DNA of 64,000 nt from Fuerstiella sp. (GTDB lineage Bacteria > Planctomycetota > Planctomycetia > Planctomycetales > Planctomycetaceae), in assembly GCA_022843805.1 (NCBI GenBank), contig JALHMY010000046.1:1-64000 (forward strand). The letters run 5' to 3'. The notes under the pieces are model-generated. The model had not been told where the DNA came from. It saw only the letters and a program-made list of their open reading frames with translations, and did not search any database. Of the stretch, positions 1 through 8,210 are shown in pieces (position 1 is the stretch's first letter; the number at the start of each line of letters is the position of its first letter). The translations under genes were made by a program, and so were the position numbers.

Positions 1-116
1 CGATGCTGGTCAAAAATCTGATCTAAAAACTCAGGCTCGATCGCAAACGAAAGCAGAGACAACACGGCATCGGCCAAAGGCAAACGTGACAGCACCTCAC
101 CAGAAAAGCCGTCCAT
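1..116 (-). CDS. IS4-type transposase, N-terminal part, cut by window edge
   Basis: A minus-strand frame begins with ATG at 116 and is open to the left edge (38 full codons). It is preceded by a strong AGGGAGGGG ribosome binding site about five bases upstream. The peptide reads MDGFSGEVLSRLPLADAV and goes on to FLDQIFDQHR. The pattern of a 'LPxADAVxxL' helix followed by 'FLxxIFDxHR' is what I know from the N-terminus of IS4-type DDE transposases found in planctomycetes. The DDE catalytic core would lie outside the window, so the family call rests on a short stretch. It sits next to a dense repeat zone (209-890), which fits a mobile-element neighbourhood. Confidence 0.5.
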   Translation of the reverse strand, partial: MDGFSGEVLSRLPLADAVLSLLSFAIEPEFLDQIFDQH

Positions 117-208
117 GGCACCCCTCCCTGAAAAAGAAAGACATGAATTCAGTGACCGAAGTATGATTCTCCATTCAACTTATGAAAAGTCCAGATGTTT
201 ACAGCAGT

Positions 209-595
209 AGGGCGAAGCTCCTGCTGAGCCGAGGATGGTCCGAACACGGCTCATCGTACCACACATCTTTGTGACCGGAAAAGGTTCGACCTTTTGCGAT
301 GTTCGTGCAAAGGGTCAGCAGGAGCAGTTGTGTTTTCGGCCCAACGGGCCATCCGTTTCCATAGCCTGGTCCATCGGACCAGGACCGGGAAACCACAGAG
401 TTGCCAAAGGCCCAACGGGCCGACCGTTTAATGCGTTTTTGTCGCTCCCAAAACGGCCGGCCGCCGGCCCGTTGGGCCGGAATCGCATGCCGTCGGACCC
501 GGGGCCTGATCTGCCACTCATTTTTTATCACACAAAAGATGTGTGGTACGATAAGACCGCGGCAGATGGGAGGGCGAAGCTCCTGCTGAGCCGAG
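209..595. repeat. Composite palindromic element flanked by direct and inverted repeats
   Basis: No gene is convincing here. A 25-bp sequence starting AGGGCGAAGCTCC occurs as a perfect direct repeat at 209-233 and 571-595. Inside it, GTACCACACATCTTTGTG (256-273) is answered by its reverse complement with one extra base at 531-549, bounding a 294-bp unit. The interior carries the palindrome GGCCCAACGGGCC at 338-350 and 409-421, its relative GGCCCGTTGGGCC at 466-478, and a hairpin CCTGGTCCATCGGACCAGG at 365-383. The structure resembles a non-autonomous, MITE- or REP-like element. Open frames across it are by-products of the GC-rich repeats. Confidence 0.7.
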
Positions 596-890
596 AGATG
601 CTCGGCTCGGCAGGAGCCTCGCCCTCCCGGTGAGATGCTCGGCTCGGCGGGAGCCTCGCCCTCCCGGTGAGAAGTTCGGCTCGGCGGGAGCCTCGCCCTC
701 CCGGTGAGAAGCTCGGCTCGGCAGGAGCCTCGCCCTCCCGGTGAGAAGTTCGGCTCGGCGGGAGCCTCGCCCTCCCGGTGAGATGCGCGGCTCGGCGGGA
801 GCCTCGCCCTCCCGGTGAGAAGTTCGGCTCGGCAGGAGCCTCGCCCTCCCGGTGAGATGCTCGGCTCGGCGGGAGCCTCGCCCTCCCGGT
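595..890. repeat. Eight tandem 37-bp units
   Basis: Eight head-to-tail units, each exactly 37 bp, start at 595, 632, 669, 706, 743, 780, 817 and 854. Units begin GAGAWG or close variants and end GCCTCGCCCTCCCGGT. They differ at only a few positions (for example CAGGAGCC versus CGGGAGCC). The core is the reverse complement of the direct repeat at 209-233 and 571-595. The array has no spacers, so it is not CRISPR. On the minus strand it reads as repeats of REGEAPAEP-type peptides, which I recognise as spurious translations of a planctomycete dispersed repeat. Confidence 0.9.
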
Positions 891-912
891 AAAGACGGTC
901 TTGCTGCTCGCC

Positions 913-2124
913 TCAATACAGATAAACGTCCGTCTCGCCCTCGGCCGGGATGCCTTCGCTGTCGTCCGGGATCAGCACAAATCCATCGGCGCGGGTTGTT
1001 GAACTCAGAACGGAGGCACCACTGATGGCCAGCGGTTCGACTCGGTTGTCCACGATTCTGACTCGAGCATAGTCCAGACGACCCACAACTGACACCAGTT
1101 TGCGATTCGTTGTCAGTCTGACTTTGCGATAAGGCCAGTCTCGATTCTTTCCGCTCAGAAAACGTATTGCACGTCCGGCGAAAAAGTCGTACGCGCACAG
1201 GCAAGAGACAGGATTGCCCGGCAGCAGGAAAACGAGAGCACCGTTAAGCAGGCCCATTCCGGTGGGACTGCTCGGTCTCATGGCGATGCCGTGAATTGCC
1301 AGTTCCCCGTGGCTGCCCAGAATCACGGGGACATGATCTTCCTGCCCGGCACTCGAACCGCCCGACACAAGAATCACATCGGCTGGTTGCTGAAGAGATT
1401 CGAGTATCCTGTCGGGATCATCAGGGATCATTTCCGGTACGACAGCGGCTCCTCCGTCGCGGTTCACCAGAGCACTCAGCATGGGGCCATTCGAATCGGC
1501 AATTCGGAATCCGGATGGACTGGTCCCGGCTGGCAGCAGCTCATTCCCCGTAATCAGTATGCGGACTCGCGGAGGTCTGACAACGGGTACTCGACCGATG
1601 CCGAGTGCCGAAAGGATGCCGACATCCTGCGGCCGCAGAGGACGCCCGGAAGGCAGCACGATGTCTCCGCGGCGAATGTCTTCACCTGGCAGTCCGATAT
1701 GCCGACCGGCCGGGACCTCACCGCCTGCGAGAAGTTTCGTGCCGTCGGTTTCCGTTTGCTCGACTGCCAGGACGGCATCTGCACCGTCGGGAACGGGTGC
1801 GCCGGTCATGATCCGGACGGCCTGGCCGGGTTGCACGATCGCGTTCAGCGGCTTTCCGGGATAACTGCTCCCGATCACATCCAGAACCACCGGGTTGTAA
1901 GAGGTGGCACCGTGAGTTTCGTCAGCCCGCAGTGCGTATCCATCCATCATGGACCGAGCAAACGCAGGAACATCGAACTGGCTCACAATCTCATGCGCCA
2001 AAATTCGTCCGGATGCTTCCAGCAAATTCACCTCCTCGGCAGGCATTATGCCCCTGCTCGAAAGAACCTGATCAATCCATGAGATTGCCGAATCGACGGT
2101 GGAGCGAGATACAAATCCCCGCAT
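913..2124 (-). CDS. moeA: Molybdopterin molybdenumtransferase MoeA
   Basis: MoeA inserts molybdate (or tungstate) into adenylylated molybdopterin to give the active metal cofactor in the cytoplasm. The roughly 403-residue protein has the usual length. Visible signatures are the domain-III motif around SMMDGYAL, the 'TGAPVPDGADAVLAVEQ' segment, the MoaB/Mog-like 'SGGSSAGQEDHVP' loop and the 'MRPSSPTGMG...LPGNPVS' C-terminal motif. ATG at 2124 (MRGFVSRSTVD) was chosen over a longer frame reaching 2208, whose extra residues look non-coding. It is divergent from a block encoding two W/Mo-pterin enzymes, its likely clients. The 3' end is 22 bp from the tandem repeat array. Confidence 0.93.
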   Translation of the reverse strand: MRGFVSRSTVDSAISWIDQVLSSRGIMPAEEVNLLEASGRILAHEIVSQFDVPAFARSMMDGYALRADETHGATSYNPVVLDVIGSSYPGKPLNAIVQPGQAVRIMTGAPVPDGADAVLAVEQTETDGTKLLAGGEVPAGRHIGLPGEDIRRGDIVLPSGRPLRPQDVGILSALGIGRVPVVRPPRVRILITGNELLPAGTSPSGFRIADSNGPMLSALVNRDGGAAVVPEMIPDDPDRILESLQQPADVILVSGGSSAGQEDHVPVILGSHGELAIHGIAMRPSSPTGMGLLNGALVFLLPGNPVSCLCAYDFFAGRAIRFLSGKNRDWPYRKVRLTTNRKLVSVVGRLDYARVRIVDNRVEPLAISGASVLSSTTRADGFVLIPDDSEGIPAEGETDVYLY

Positions 2125-2402
2125 GCGAACGTCAGCGTTCCTGTGTACGGGCCTCGGCGGCACCATGCATCCAGCTCCTGATACAATTAAACGGGGGCAT
2201 CCTGACATACCTTTGGAGGGATCTCAGGTAAGAGAGAACGACCTGATCATGCTCACCGACATTGATCTGTCGACAGGATTTATGCAAACGAATTGCGGGA
2301 TTGCCATATAATCAGGATAAATGCAGTAAAATCAAAGCATCGTTGTACAATGGCAGACAGACATTCGGACCTTCAGCTCATTTTCGATACCGGTCAGCGT
2401 CC

Positions 2403-2666
2403 ATGCAAGTGCCTGTGGAACTCTTTGGAATAGCACGAGCCCGAGCGGGGATTGCAGCGACAACAGCATCCGGCAACTGTGTCGGCGATGTGCTGCAGGA
2501 TCTCGCCTCGCGATTTCCGGGCCTTGCAGAAACCTGCATTGACGGGCGAAAGGTCCGTTCGGGATATACGTTAAACCTGAATGGTGAACGATTTATATCG
2601 GCTCCTGAGACGTTACTGAAGGAAAACGACGTGCTGCTGCTGCTCTCAATGGACGCAGGCGGGTAA
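2403..2666 (+). CDS. MoaD/ThiS-family sulfur carrier protein
   Basis: An 87-residue protein of ubiquitin-fold sulfur-carrier size that ends in the diagnostic Gly-Gly (SMDAGG). Carriers of this family hold sulfur as a C-terminal thiocarboxylate and pass it to molybdopterin synthase or related enzymes. The start ATG at 2403 gives MQVPVELFGIARARAG, the usual first beta strand; upstream codons to 2262 are open but do not resemble the family. It lies 83 bp before an aldehyde ferredoxin oxidoreductase. MoaD-like genes beside AOR genes are a known arrangement, so this carrier may be dedicated to the tungsten or molybdenum pterin of that enzyme. A general MoaD role is also possible. Confidence 0.85.
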   Translation: MQVPVELFGIARARAGIAATTASGNCVGDVLQDLASRFPGLAETCIDGRKVRSGYTLNLNGERFISAPETLLKENDVLLLLSMDAGG

Positions 2667-2749
2667 CTGCAGGCAAGTTGATGCTCGGGGAACATAAACA
2701 GGGGCCAGCACAGACATCGTCCGGCACGAAACGGGATAAAGGCAAATAA

Positions 2750-4591
2750 ATGGGGATCCCAGGATATCACGGACAATTCCTAAGAGTGGATGTGGGAACA
2801 GGTGGCGGTCTGTCGGTTCCGCTGGAAGAAAATTTTCTGCGGCGGACGATAGGAGGCAGCGGCCTTGGCGTCGGCCTGCTTTTGCGGGAGAACAGTGCTG
2901 GCATGCAGGCTCTGAGTGCGGCGGCACCACTGGTTTTTGCCTTCAGTCCGCTTGTTGGCAGTCCTCTGACAACGTCTGCAAAGTTTGCCGTTGTCAGCAA
3001 GAGTCCATTGACGGAACGCATCAATGATTCACTGGCCAGCAGCGGGTTTGCTCTGGCCGGGCGACGCACGGGCCATGACGCCATCATGCTGGTCGGACGG
3101 GCTGCCGAACCTTCAATTGTTGTGATTGATGACGGCCACGTCAGACTGGAGGCGGCCGATGAAATATGGGGAATGACACCCGGCGATGCACAGCAGCGGC
3201 TGAAGCAGAGGTTTGGCAGCGATTATCAGACCGCCGTGATTGGTTCGGCGGGGGAGCGCGGGGTCCATTATGCCACGATTTCTCATGACGGACGGCATGC
3301 CGGTCGCGGAGGCAGTGGTGCTGTCATGGGCTCGAAAAACATCAAAGCGATCTGTGTCCGGGGAACTCGGCGATGTGACTGGGCGCAGCCGGAACGTCTG
3401 GTCGAGCTGGCCCGTGAGATTTCCCGCAAATCATTTGGACCTGCCACAGCTAAGTATCGCGAGCTGGGAACGGCCACGAATTTGCTGACATTTAATCGGC
3501 TCAACGTACTTCCGGTACGAAATTTTCAGCAGGGAAGTTTTGAAGGAGCTGAGCGGATTTCGCCGGAGCAGCTGGGTGAGGTTCGAGAGCGAACGCGGGC
3601 ATCCTGTGCGGCCTGCACGATTGGCTGCGAACATCTGTATTCGCTGCAGGACGGAAAGGGGAGTGTTCGACTCGAATATGAGAACCTGTTTGCGCTGGGG
3701 CCGCTGTGTGGCATCAGCGATCCGGAAGTCGTCCTGGCTGCGTCACGTCGCTGCGATGAACTCGGGATCGATACGATCTCCGCCGGGGGTACCATTGCCT
3801 TTGCAATGGAATGTGCAGAACTCGGATATTTGGATGCACCGTGGCTTCGCTTTGGGGACGGTTCCGGACTGCTGCGGGCACTGGATCTGATCGGAGGCGA
3901 CAGTCAAGACCCCGGCAACCGTGAATACCCCGGCAACCGTGAACATCCCGGGGACGCTGAATTGGGTCGATTGCTGAGGCTGGGAAGTCGCCGGATGGCA
4001 ATTGAGGTTGGTCACAATTCGATTCGATTTGCGCCGCAGGTCAAAGGACTGGAGATTCCAGGTTATGACCCTCGTGGCCTGCAAACGATGGCGCTCGGTT
4101 TTGCCGTCGGTAGTCGGGGAGCCGATCATAATCGCTCGGGCGCCTACGAAGTGGATTTTTCTTCGGCAGTGGATCGAAGAAATCCAGGAGCGGGAGCCGC
4201 ATTGCTTGCGATTGAAACGGAAGACCGTGCCGCTTTGATGGACTCGCTGATTCTGTGTAAGTTCCTGCGGGGCATTTTCGTGGATTTCTTTGAGGAGTCG
4301 GCCGAAATTCTCAGGCTCGTGACGGGCTGGGACGTGAATGCCGACGAACTTCGGGCAACGGCGAGGGATTTGGTAACCCGGAAAAAACGGTACAATATTC
4401 TGGCAGGATGGACGCCGGACGAAGATACTCTGCCAGAACGAATTTTACGGCAGCCATTGCCGGAAGATTCGTTATCAAGTCTTTCAGCCGAGCGACTGGC
4501 TGAAATGATCCGGGTTTACAATCTGGGACGAGGCTGGACGGCGGAGGGCTGGCTTACAGAAAATGAGGGATCGGCGGAAATTCATTGCTGA
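2750..4591 (+). CDS. Aldehyde ferredoxin oxidoreductase (tungsten/molybdenum pterin enzyme)
   Basis: The 613-residue protein has the size and order of the AOR family: an N-terminal pterin-binding domain with 'GGSGLGVGLLL' and 'FSPLVGSPLTTSAKFAVVSKSP', then domains 2 and 3. The 4Fe-4S ligands are visible: Cys286, Cys289 and Cys293 in CAACTIGC, and Cys503 in LILCKFLRG. The family oxidises aldehydes to acids, or runs in reverse, with ferredoxin as electron carrier, using a bis-pterin tungsten or molybdenum centre. Substrate cannot be told from sequence. It sits between a MoaD-like carrier and the fmd genes, so a formaldehyde or other C1/aldehyde role is an inference. An 18-bp tandem duplication (3910-3945) inserts PGNREY/PGNREH at residues 388-399, which looks like a recent slippage in a loop. 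Confidence 0.9.
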   Translation: MGIPGYHGQFLRVDVGTGGGLSVPLEENFLRRTIGGSGLGVGLLLRENSAGMQALSAAAPLVFAFSPLVGSPLTTSAKFAVVSKSPLTERINDSLASSGFALAGRRTGHDAIMLVGRAAEPSIVVIDDGHVRLEAADEIWGMTPGDAQQRLKQRFGSDYQTAVIGSAGERGVHYATISHDGRHAGRGGSGAVMGSKNIKAICVRGTRRCDWAQPERLVELAREISRKSFGPATAKYRELGTATNLLTFNRLNVLPVRNFQQGSFEGAERISPEQLGEVRERTRASCAACTIGCEHLYSLQDGKGSVRLEYENLFALGPLCGISDPEVVLAASRRCDELGIDTISAGGTIAFAMECAELGYLDAPWLRFGDGSGLLRALDLIGGDSQDPGNREYPGNREHPGDAELGRLLRLGSRRMAIEVGHNSIRFAPQVKGLEIPGYDPRGLQTMALGFAVGSRGADHNRSGAYEVDFSSAVDRRNPGAGAALLAIETEDRAALMDSLILCKFLRGIFVDFFEESAEILRLVTGWDVNADELRATARDLVTRKKRYNILAGWTPDEDTLPERILRQPLPEDSLSSLSAERLAEMIRVYNLGRGWTAEGWLTENEGSAEIHC

Positions 4592-4711
4592 AAGGCTCGT
4601 GTCGGACTGACCTTTTGTATCGACTCCGGTCGAAAAACCTGGTATGAGAGACAAAGTGAAAGACGACTTGTCGCGCTGACCGGTACGATTGGGAAGCAGG
4701 TGGAGAAAACG

Positions 4712-5062
4712 ATGGCGGAATCGTTCATATTGATTCCTGGCAGGACCAGCGAGCAGGGATGCGGGATCAGCGAGGGCAAGTTTCAGGAAAAATATCAGTC
4801 TCAGATCAATACCCTTCAGGTTTCACCGGGCGACATGCAGAGGCTGGGATTAATCAAAGGCGATCGGGTTCGGCTGACCAGTGAAGGCGGGCAGGTTGAG
4901 GTTTCGGTCGTTTCTGCTCCAAAGGACGAATTACCGGACGGTATCCTGTTTATCGCCTATGGGGACCTTTCCTGCCGACTGATGTCTGCGGACACGCATG
5001 GATCGGGAATGCCGACAAGCAAAGGGATTGATGTAACAATGGACATTCTTGCCCGATCATGA
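4712..5062 (+). CDS. fmdD: Formylmethanofuran dehydrogenase subunit D-like (molybdopterin dinucleotide-binding domain)
   Basis: A 116-residue protein starting MAESFILIPGRTSEQG, with the double-psi barrel pattern of molybdopterin dinucleotide-binding domains: 'VSPGDMQRLGLIKGDRVRLTSEGGQVEV' followed by 'GILFIAYGDLSCRLMSADTHGSGMPTSKG'. The latter matches the conserved end of FmdD/FwdD, which completes the pterin pocket of FmdB. ATG 4712 is preferred over GTG 4700 because AGGTGGAG sits seven bases upstream of it. The gene lies 82 bp before fmdB. Methylotroph Fhc complexes have no such subunit under that letter (their FhcD is Ftr), so its presence argues that the pterin site here is occupied. Confidence 0.85.
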   Translation: MAESFILIPGRTSEQGCGISEGKFQEKYQSQINTLQVSPGDMQRLGLIKGDRVRLTSEGGQVEVSVVSAPKDELPDGILFIAYGDLSCRLMSADTHGSGMPTSKGIDVTMDILARS

Positions 5063-5144
5063 GACGATCTCTTCTTCGCCGACCATGTATTTCGCCAGGT
5101 TTCAATAGCGAAGCCAGGTTTCAACAGCGAAAACGAGTACTAAG

Positions 5145-6485
5145 ATGGCTCATACTGCGTCAGAAGTGACTGCAAATGCGGAAGGCCTGAAGGTCATATA
5201 TGATGCAACCTGCACATTTTGCGGGTGCGTTTGTGACGATATTGACCTGACCGTGCAGGATAATCACATCACCGAGGCTAAGCGAGCATGTGTGCTTGGC
5301 AAAGCCTGGTTCCTGAATCATTCGATTGATGACCGGCCCAGTTGTCTGATCGACGGGAAGCCCGCTTCGCTGGAAGCCGGGTACGACCGGGCGGCCAGGA
5401 TTCTGACCGACGCCCGTTATCCAATTGTTTACGGGCTGAGTGATTCTCCGTGTGAAGCGCAGCGAGTGGCCGTCAGTATTGCCGACTGGATTAATGGCAC
5501 GGTCGATACCACAACCAGTGTTTGTCACGGTCCGTCGGGTATGGCCTTTCAGGGTGTGGGCGAGGTGACCTGTTCGCTGGGCGAAGTGGCGAATCGAGGC
5601 GACCTGATCATTTTCTGGGGCGCGAATCCGGCTGAAAGTCATCCTCGACATTTTACTCGTTACAGTCTGATGCCAAAGGGCATGTTTCTGCCAAATGGAC
5701 GCAAGGACCGCACCTGTGTGATGGTTGACGTCCGTCGGACGAAGAGTGCCAAAGCCGCCGACATTTTTATACCGATTAAGCCGAGATGTGATTTTGAAGC
5801 ATTGTGGACGCTGCGAGCTCTGGTCAAGGGAGTTGAACTGGATCCGGAGCAGGTGAAGGCTGACACCGGAGTGGAGATTTCCGTCTGGCAGGACCTTGCA
5901 GACCGGATGAAGGCCGCTCGTTTCGGAGTCATGTTTTTTGGCATGGGACTGACCATGACCCGCGGCAAGCATGCCAATACAGAAGCACTGCTTGCTCTGA
6001 CTAAAGACCTGAACGCTTTTACTCGATTTGTCTCTAAGCCGAACCGGGGACACGGCAACGTCACAGGAGCCGACAACGTGGTATCCTGGAGAACCGGATA
6101 TCCGTTCGGCGTCAATCATGCTCGTGGATATCCTCGATTCAATCCGGGGGAATACACGACATCAGACGTGCTGTCGAGATGTGAGGCGGATGCGGCGATG
6201 ATGATCGCGTGTGACCCGATGGCCAATTTTTCACAGCCGGCTCGCAACCATCTCGCTTCAATTCCATACATTGCACTGGATGCCAAAGAAACGCCGACAA
6301 CCCGTGCGGCAGCGGTTGCCTTTACTGTGGCAACATATGGAATCAATACAGGAGGAACGGTTTATCGTATGGACGACGTGCCGATTCCTCTGCGGCCTGC
6401 GTTTGATTCGCCTCATCCCAGCGACTTTGAAGTGCTGAGTGCGATTGAATCACGTGTCAAAAACATCCTCGGGATCAGGGCATAA
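5145..6485 (+). CDS. fmdB: Formylmethanofuran dehydrogenase subunit B (catalytic, W/Mo-pterin and Fe-S)
   Basis: A 446-residue member of the molybdopterin oxidoreductase superfamily. Near the N-terminus the 4Fe-4S motif is intact: Cys23, Cys26 and Cys30 (CTFCGCVC) with Cys49 in RACVLGK. Cys127, in TTSVCHGPSG, occupies the position that binds tungsten or molybdenum in archaeal FwdB/FmdB. The rest shows 'VIYGLSDSPCEAQR', 'IIFWGANPAESHPRH' and 'KPNRGHGNVTGADNV', all typical of the subunit. In archaea FmdB interconverts CO2 and formate; in Methylorubrum FhcB the cofactor ligands are lost and only formyl hydrolysis remains. The retained ligands here are the notable feature. It is 7 bp upstream of fmdA. 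Confidence 0.93.
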   Translation: MAHTASEVTANAEGLKVIYDATCTFCGCVCDDIDLTVQDNHITEAKRACVLGKAWFLNHSIDDRPSCLIDGKPASLEAGYDRAARILTDARYPIVYGLSDSPCEAQRVAVSIADWINGTVDTTTSVCHGPSGMAFQGVGEVTCSLGEVANRGDLIIFWGANPAESHPRHFTRYSLMPKGMFLPNGRKDRTCVMVDVRRTKSAKAADIFIPIKPRCDFEALWTLRALVKGVELDPEQVKADTGVEISVWQDLADRMKAARFGVMFFGMGLTMTRGKHANTEALLALTKDLNAFTRFVSKPNRGHGNVTGADNVVSWRTGYPFGVNHARGYPRFNPGEYTTSDVLSRCEADAAMMIACDPMANFSQPARNHLASIPYIALDAKETPTTRAAAVAFTVATYGINTGGTVYRMDDVPIPLRPAFDSPHPSDFEVLSAIESRVKNILGIRA

Positions 6486-6492
6486 CGCTTCG

Positions 6493-8157
6493 ATGAGTTC
6501 AGCAGACTACACCCGGATTTCCGGGGGCACAGTTTATGACCCTGCCAATGGAATCGATGGGGTCATAAAGGATATCTGGATTCTGGATGGTCGCATCGCT
6601 GACGCGCCGTCAGATCCTTCAGTCAGGCCTTCCCGCAATATTGATGCGACGGGACTTGTTGTAATGCCTGGCGGTGTCGATATGCACTGCCACATTGCCG
6701 GTCCGAAGGTCAATGTTGCTCGCAAAATGCGGCCTGAAGAAAAGCGTCGGGGTGAAGTACTGCACCGAACACTGACGACTCACAGCGGGACGATGGGCAG
6801 CGTGCCGAGTACCTTCGCCACCGGTTACAAATATGCGGGGCTTGGCTATACCACCGCTTTTGACGCCGCGGTCCCTCCGCTCGGGGCGCGACATGCTCAT
6901 GAGGAGTTCGAGGACACTCCGTGTATCGATAAGGGCTTTTATGTCCTGATGGGAAACAATCACTTTGTGATGCAGTCCCTTCAGGAAAAGGAGCCCCAGA
7001 AACTGAAAGCCTTCATCGGCTGGCTGCTGTGCGCCACAAAGGGATTTGCCCCGAAACTAGTGAATCCCGGAGGCGTCGAGGTCTGGAAGAGCCGTCAGGG
7101 GGGGAATGTCAGCGGCATTGATGAAATGGTTGAGCATTTTCAGGTGACCCCCCGACAGATTATCACGGGCGTCACTCAGGCAGCCAATGAGCTGCGGCTC
7201 CCGCATCCCGTCCATATTCACTGCAACAATCTGGGAATGCCTGGAAACTGGGAAACCACACTGGAAACCATGAGGTCGCTGGAAGGGCATCGCGGCCACA
7301 TCACTCACATTCAGTTTCACAGCTATGGGGGCGGGGACGGCGACGAAAACACTTTTAACAGCAAGGTCGTTCCGCTGGCCGAGTATGTCAATACGCATCC
7401 CAATGTGACGATTGATGTGGGGCAGGTACTGTTCGGATCCACCACCAGCATGACGGGTGACGGTCCGCTTGGCTATTTCCTGTCGAAGGTCTACGGCGGG
7501 AAATGGTTCAGCAGTGATACGGAAATGGAAGGGGGGTGCGGCATTACCCCCATTAAGTATAGGAATAAGTCGCTCGTCCATGCACTTCAGTGGGCGATTG
7601 GACTGGAATGGTATCTTCTGGTCAATGATCCGTGGCGAGTGGTGATGAGCACAGACCATCCCAACGGGGGATCGTTTCTTGCTTATCCGCAGATCATACG
7701 ATTTTTGATGGATCGCACTTACCGGCGGGATGTCCTTGCGACATGTCATCCTATGGTGCGGGAACGTTCGACTCTGATGGATCTTGATCGTGAGTACACG
7801 CTCAACGAAATTGCCATCATTACCCGGGCTGGCCCGGCCAGGATCCTGGGGCTTCCGAACAAGGGGCATCTTGGTCCCGGAGCAGACGCTGACATCACCA
7901 TTTATACGCCCAATGACAACAAGGAAGTCATGTTTGAGATGCCGCGGCTGGTGATTAAATCCGGGCGGGTGATTGTTGAGCAGAGTGAAATTCGGGAGGC
8001 CCTGATTGGGAAGACTCTGCATGTGCAGCCGCATTACGATGTGGAAGTCGAGCCATCCATTCAGCAGTGGTTCGAGAAGTACTATTCGATTCGCTGGAGG
8101 AATTATCCGGTTGATCTCAGTTATCTGCACGCTTCAGAAGTCGTTCCGGGAATCTGA
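6493..8157 (+). CDS. fmdA: Formylmethanofuran dehydrogenase subunit A (zinc amidohydrolase)
   Basis: A 554-residue amidohydrolase-superfamily protein. The metal-binding HxH motif is His65-Cys66-His67 in 'GGVDMHCHIAGPKVN', a signature of FmdA/FwdA/FhcA. Further histidine segments 'HIHCNNLGMPGNWETT' and 'MSTDHPNGGSF' supply the later metal ligands. The subunit cleaves N-formylmethanofuran to formate and methanofuran (or the reverse) at a binuclear zinc site; formate is channelled to or from FmdB. ATG 6493 was chosen because it follows the fmdB stop by seven bases and gives the family's usual beginning 'YTRISGGTVYDPANGIDG'. Confidence 0.94.
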   Translation: MSSADYTRISGGTVYDPANGIDGVIKDIWILDGRIADAPSDPSVRPSRNIDATGLVVMPGGVDMHCHIAGPKVNVARKMRPEEKRRGEVLHRTLTTHSGTMGSVPSTFATGYKYAGLGYTTAFDAAVPPLGARHAHEEFEDTPCIDKGFYVLMGNNHFVMQSLQEKEPQKLKAFIGWLLCATKGFAPKLVNPGGVEVWKSRQGGNVSGIDEMVEHFQVTPRQIITGVTQAANELRLPHPVHIHCNNLGMPGNWETTLETMRSLEGHRGHITHIQFHSYGGGDGDENTFNSKVVPLAEYVNTHPNVTIDVGQVLFGSTTSMTGDGPLGYFLSKVYGGKWFSSDTEMEGGCGITPIKYRNKSLVHALQWAIGLEWYLLVNDPWRVVMSTDHPNGGSFLAYPQIIRFLMDRTYRRDVLATCHPMVRERSTLMDLDREYTLNEIAIITRAGPARILGLPNKGHLGPGADADITIYTPNDNKEVMFEMPRLVIKSGRVIVEQSEIREALIGKTLHVQPHYDVEVEPSIQQWFEKYYSIRWRNYPVDLSYLHASEVVPGI

Positions 8158-8210
8158 TGCTTTGCCATCCTGATGGTGGCCACCTTTTTTGATACGCAAT
8201 TGCTCTGATC

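Noticed and set aside
595-890. CRISPR array
   Set aside because: Units are contiguous with no spacers, and the core is a palindromic-element repeat found inverted nearby.
199-1204. Several open frames of 60-230 codons on both strands
   Set aside because: They run through the repeat array and into moeA in the wrong frame; their peptides are periodic (APAEP-like) and reflect the repeat, not a protein.
5160-6119. 319-codon antisense frame in fmdB
   Set aside because: It is the shadow of a strongly conserved gene; its composition is atypical and it has no recognisable domain.
7057-8130. 357-codon antisense frame in fmdA
   Set aside because: Same reason: it mirrors the fmdA coding strand and has no independent support.
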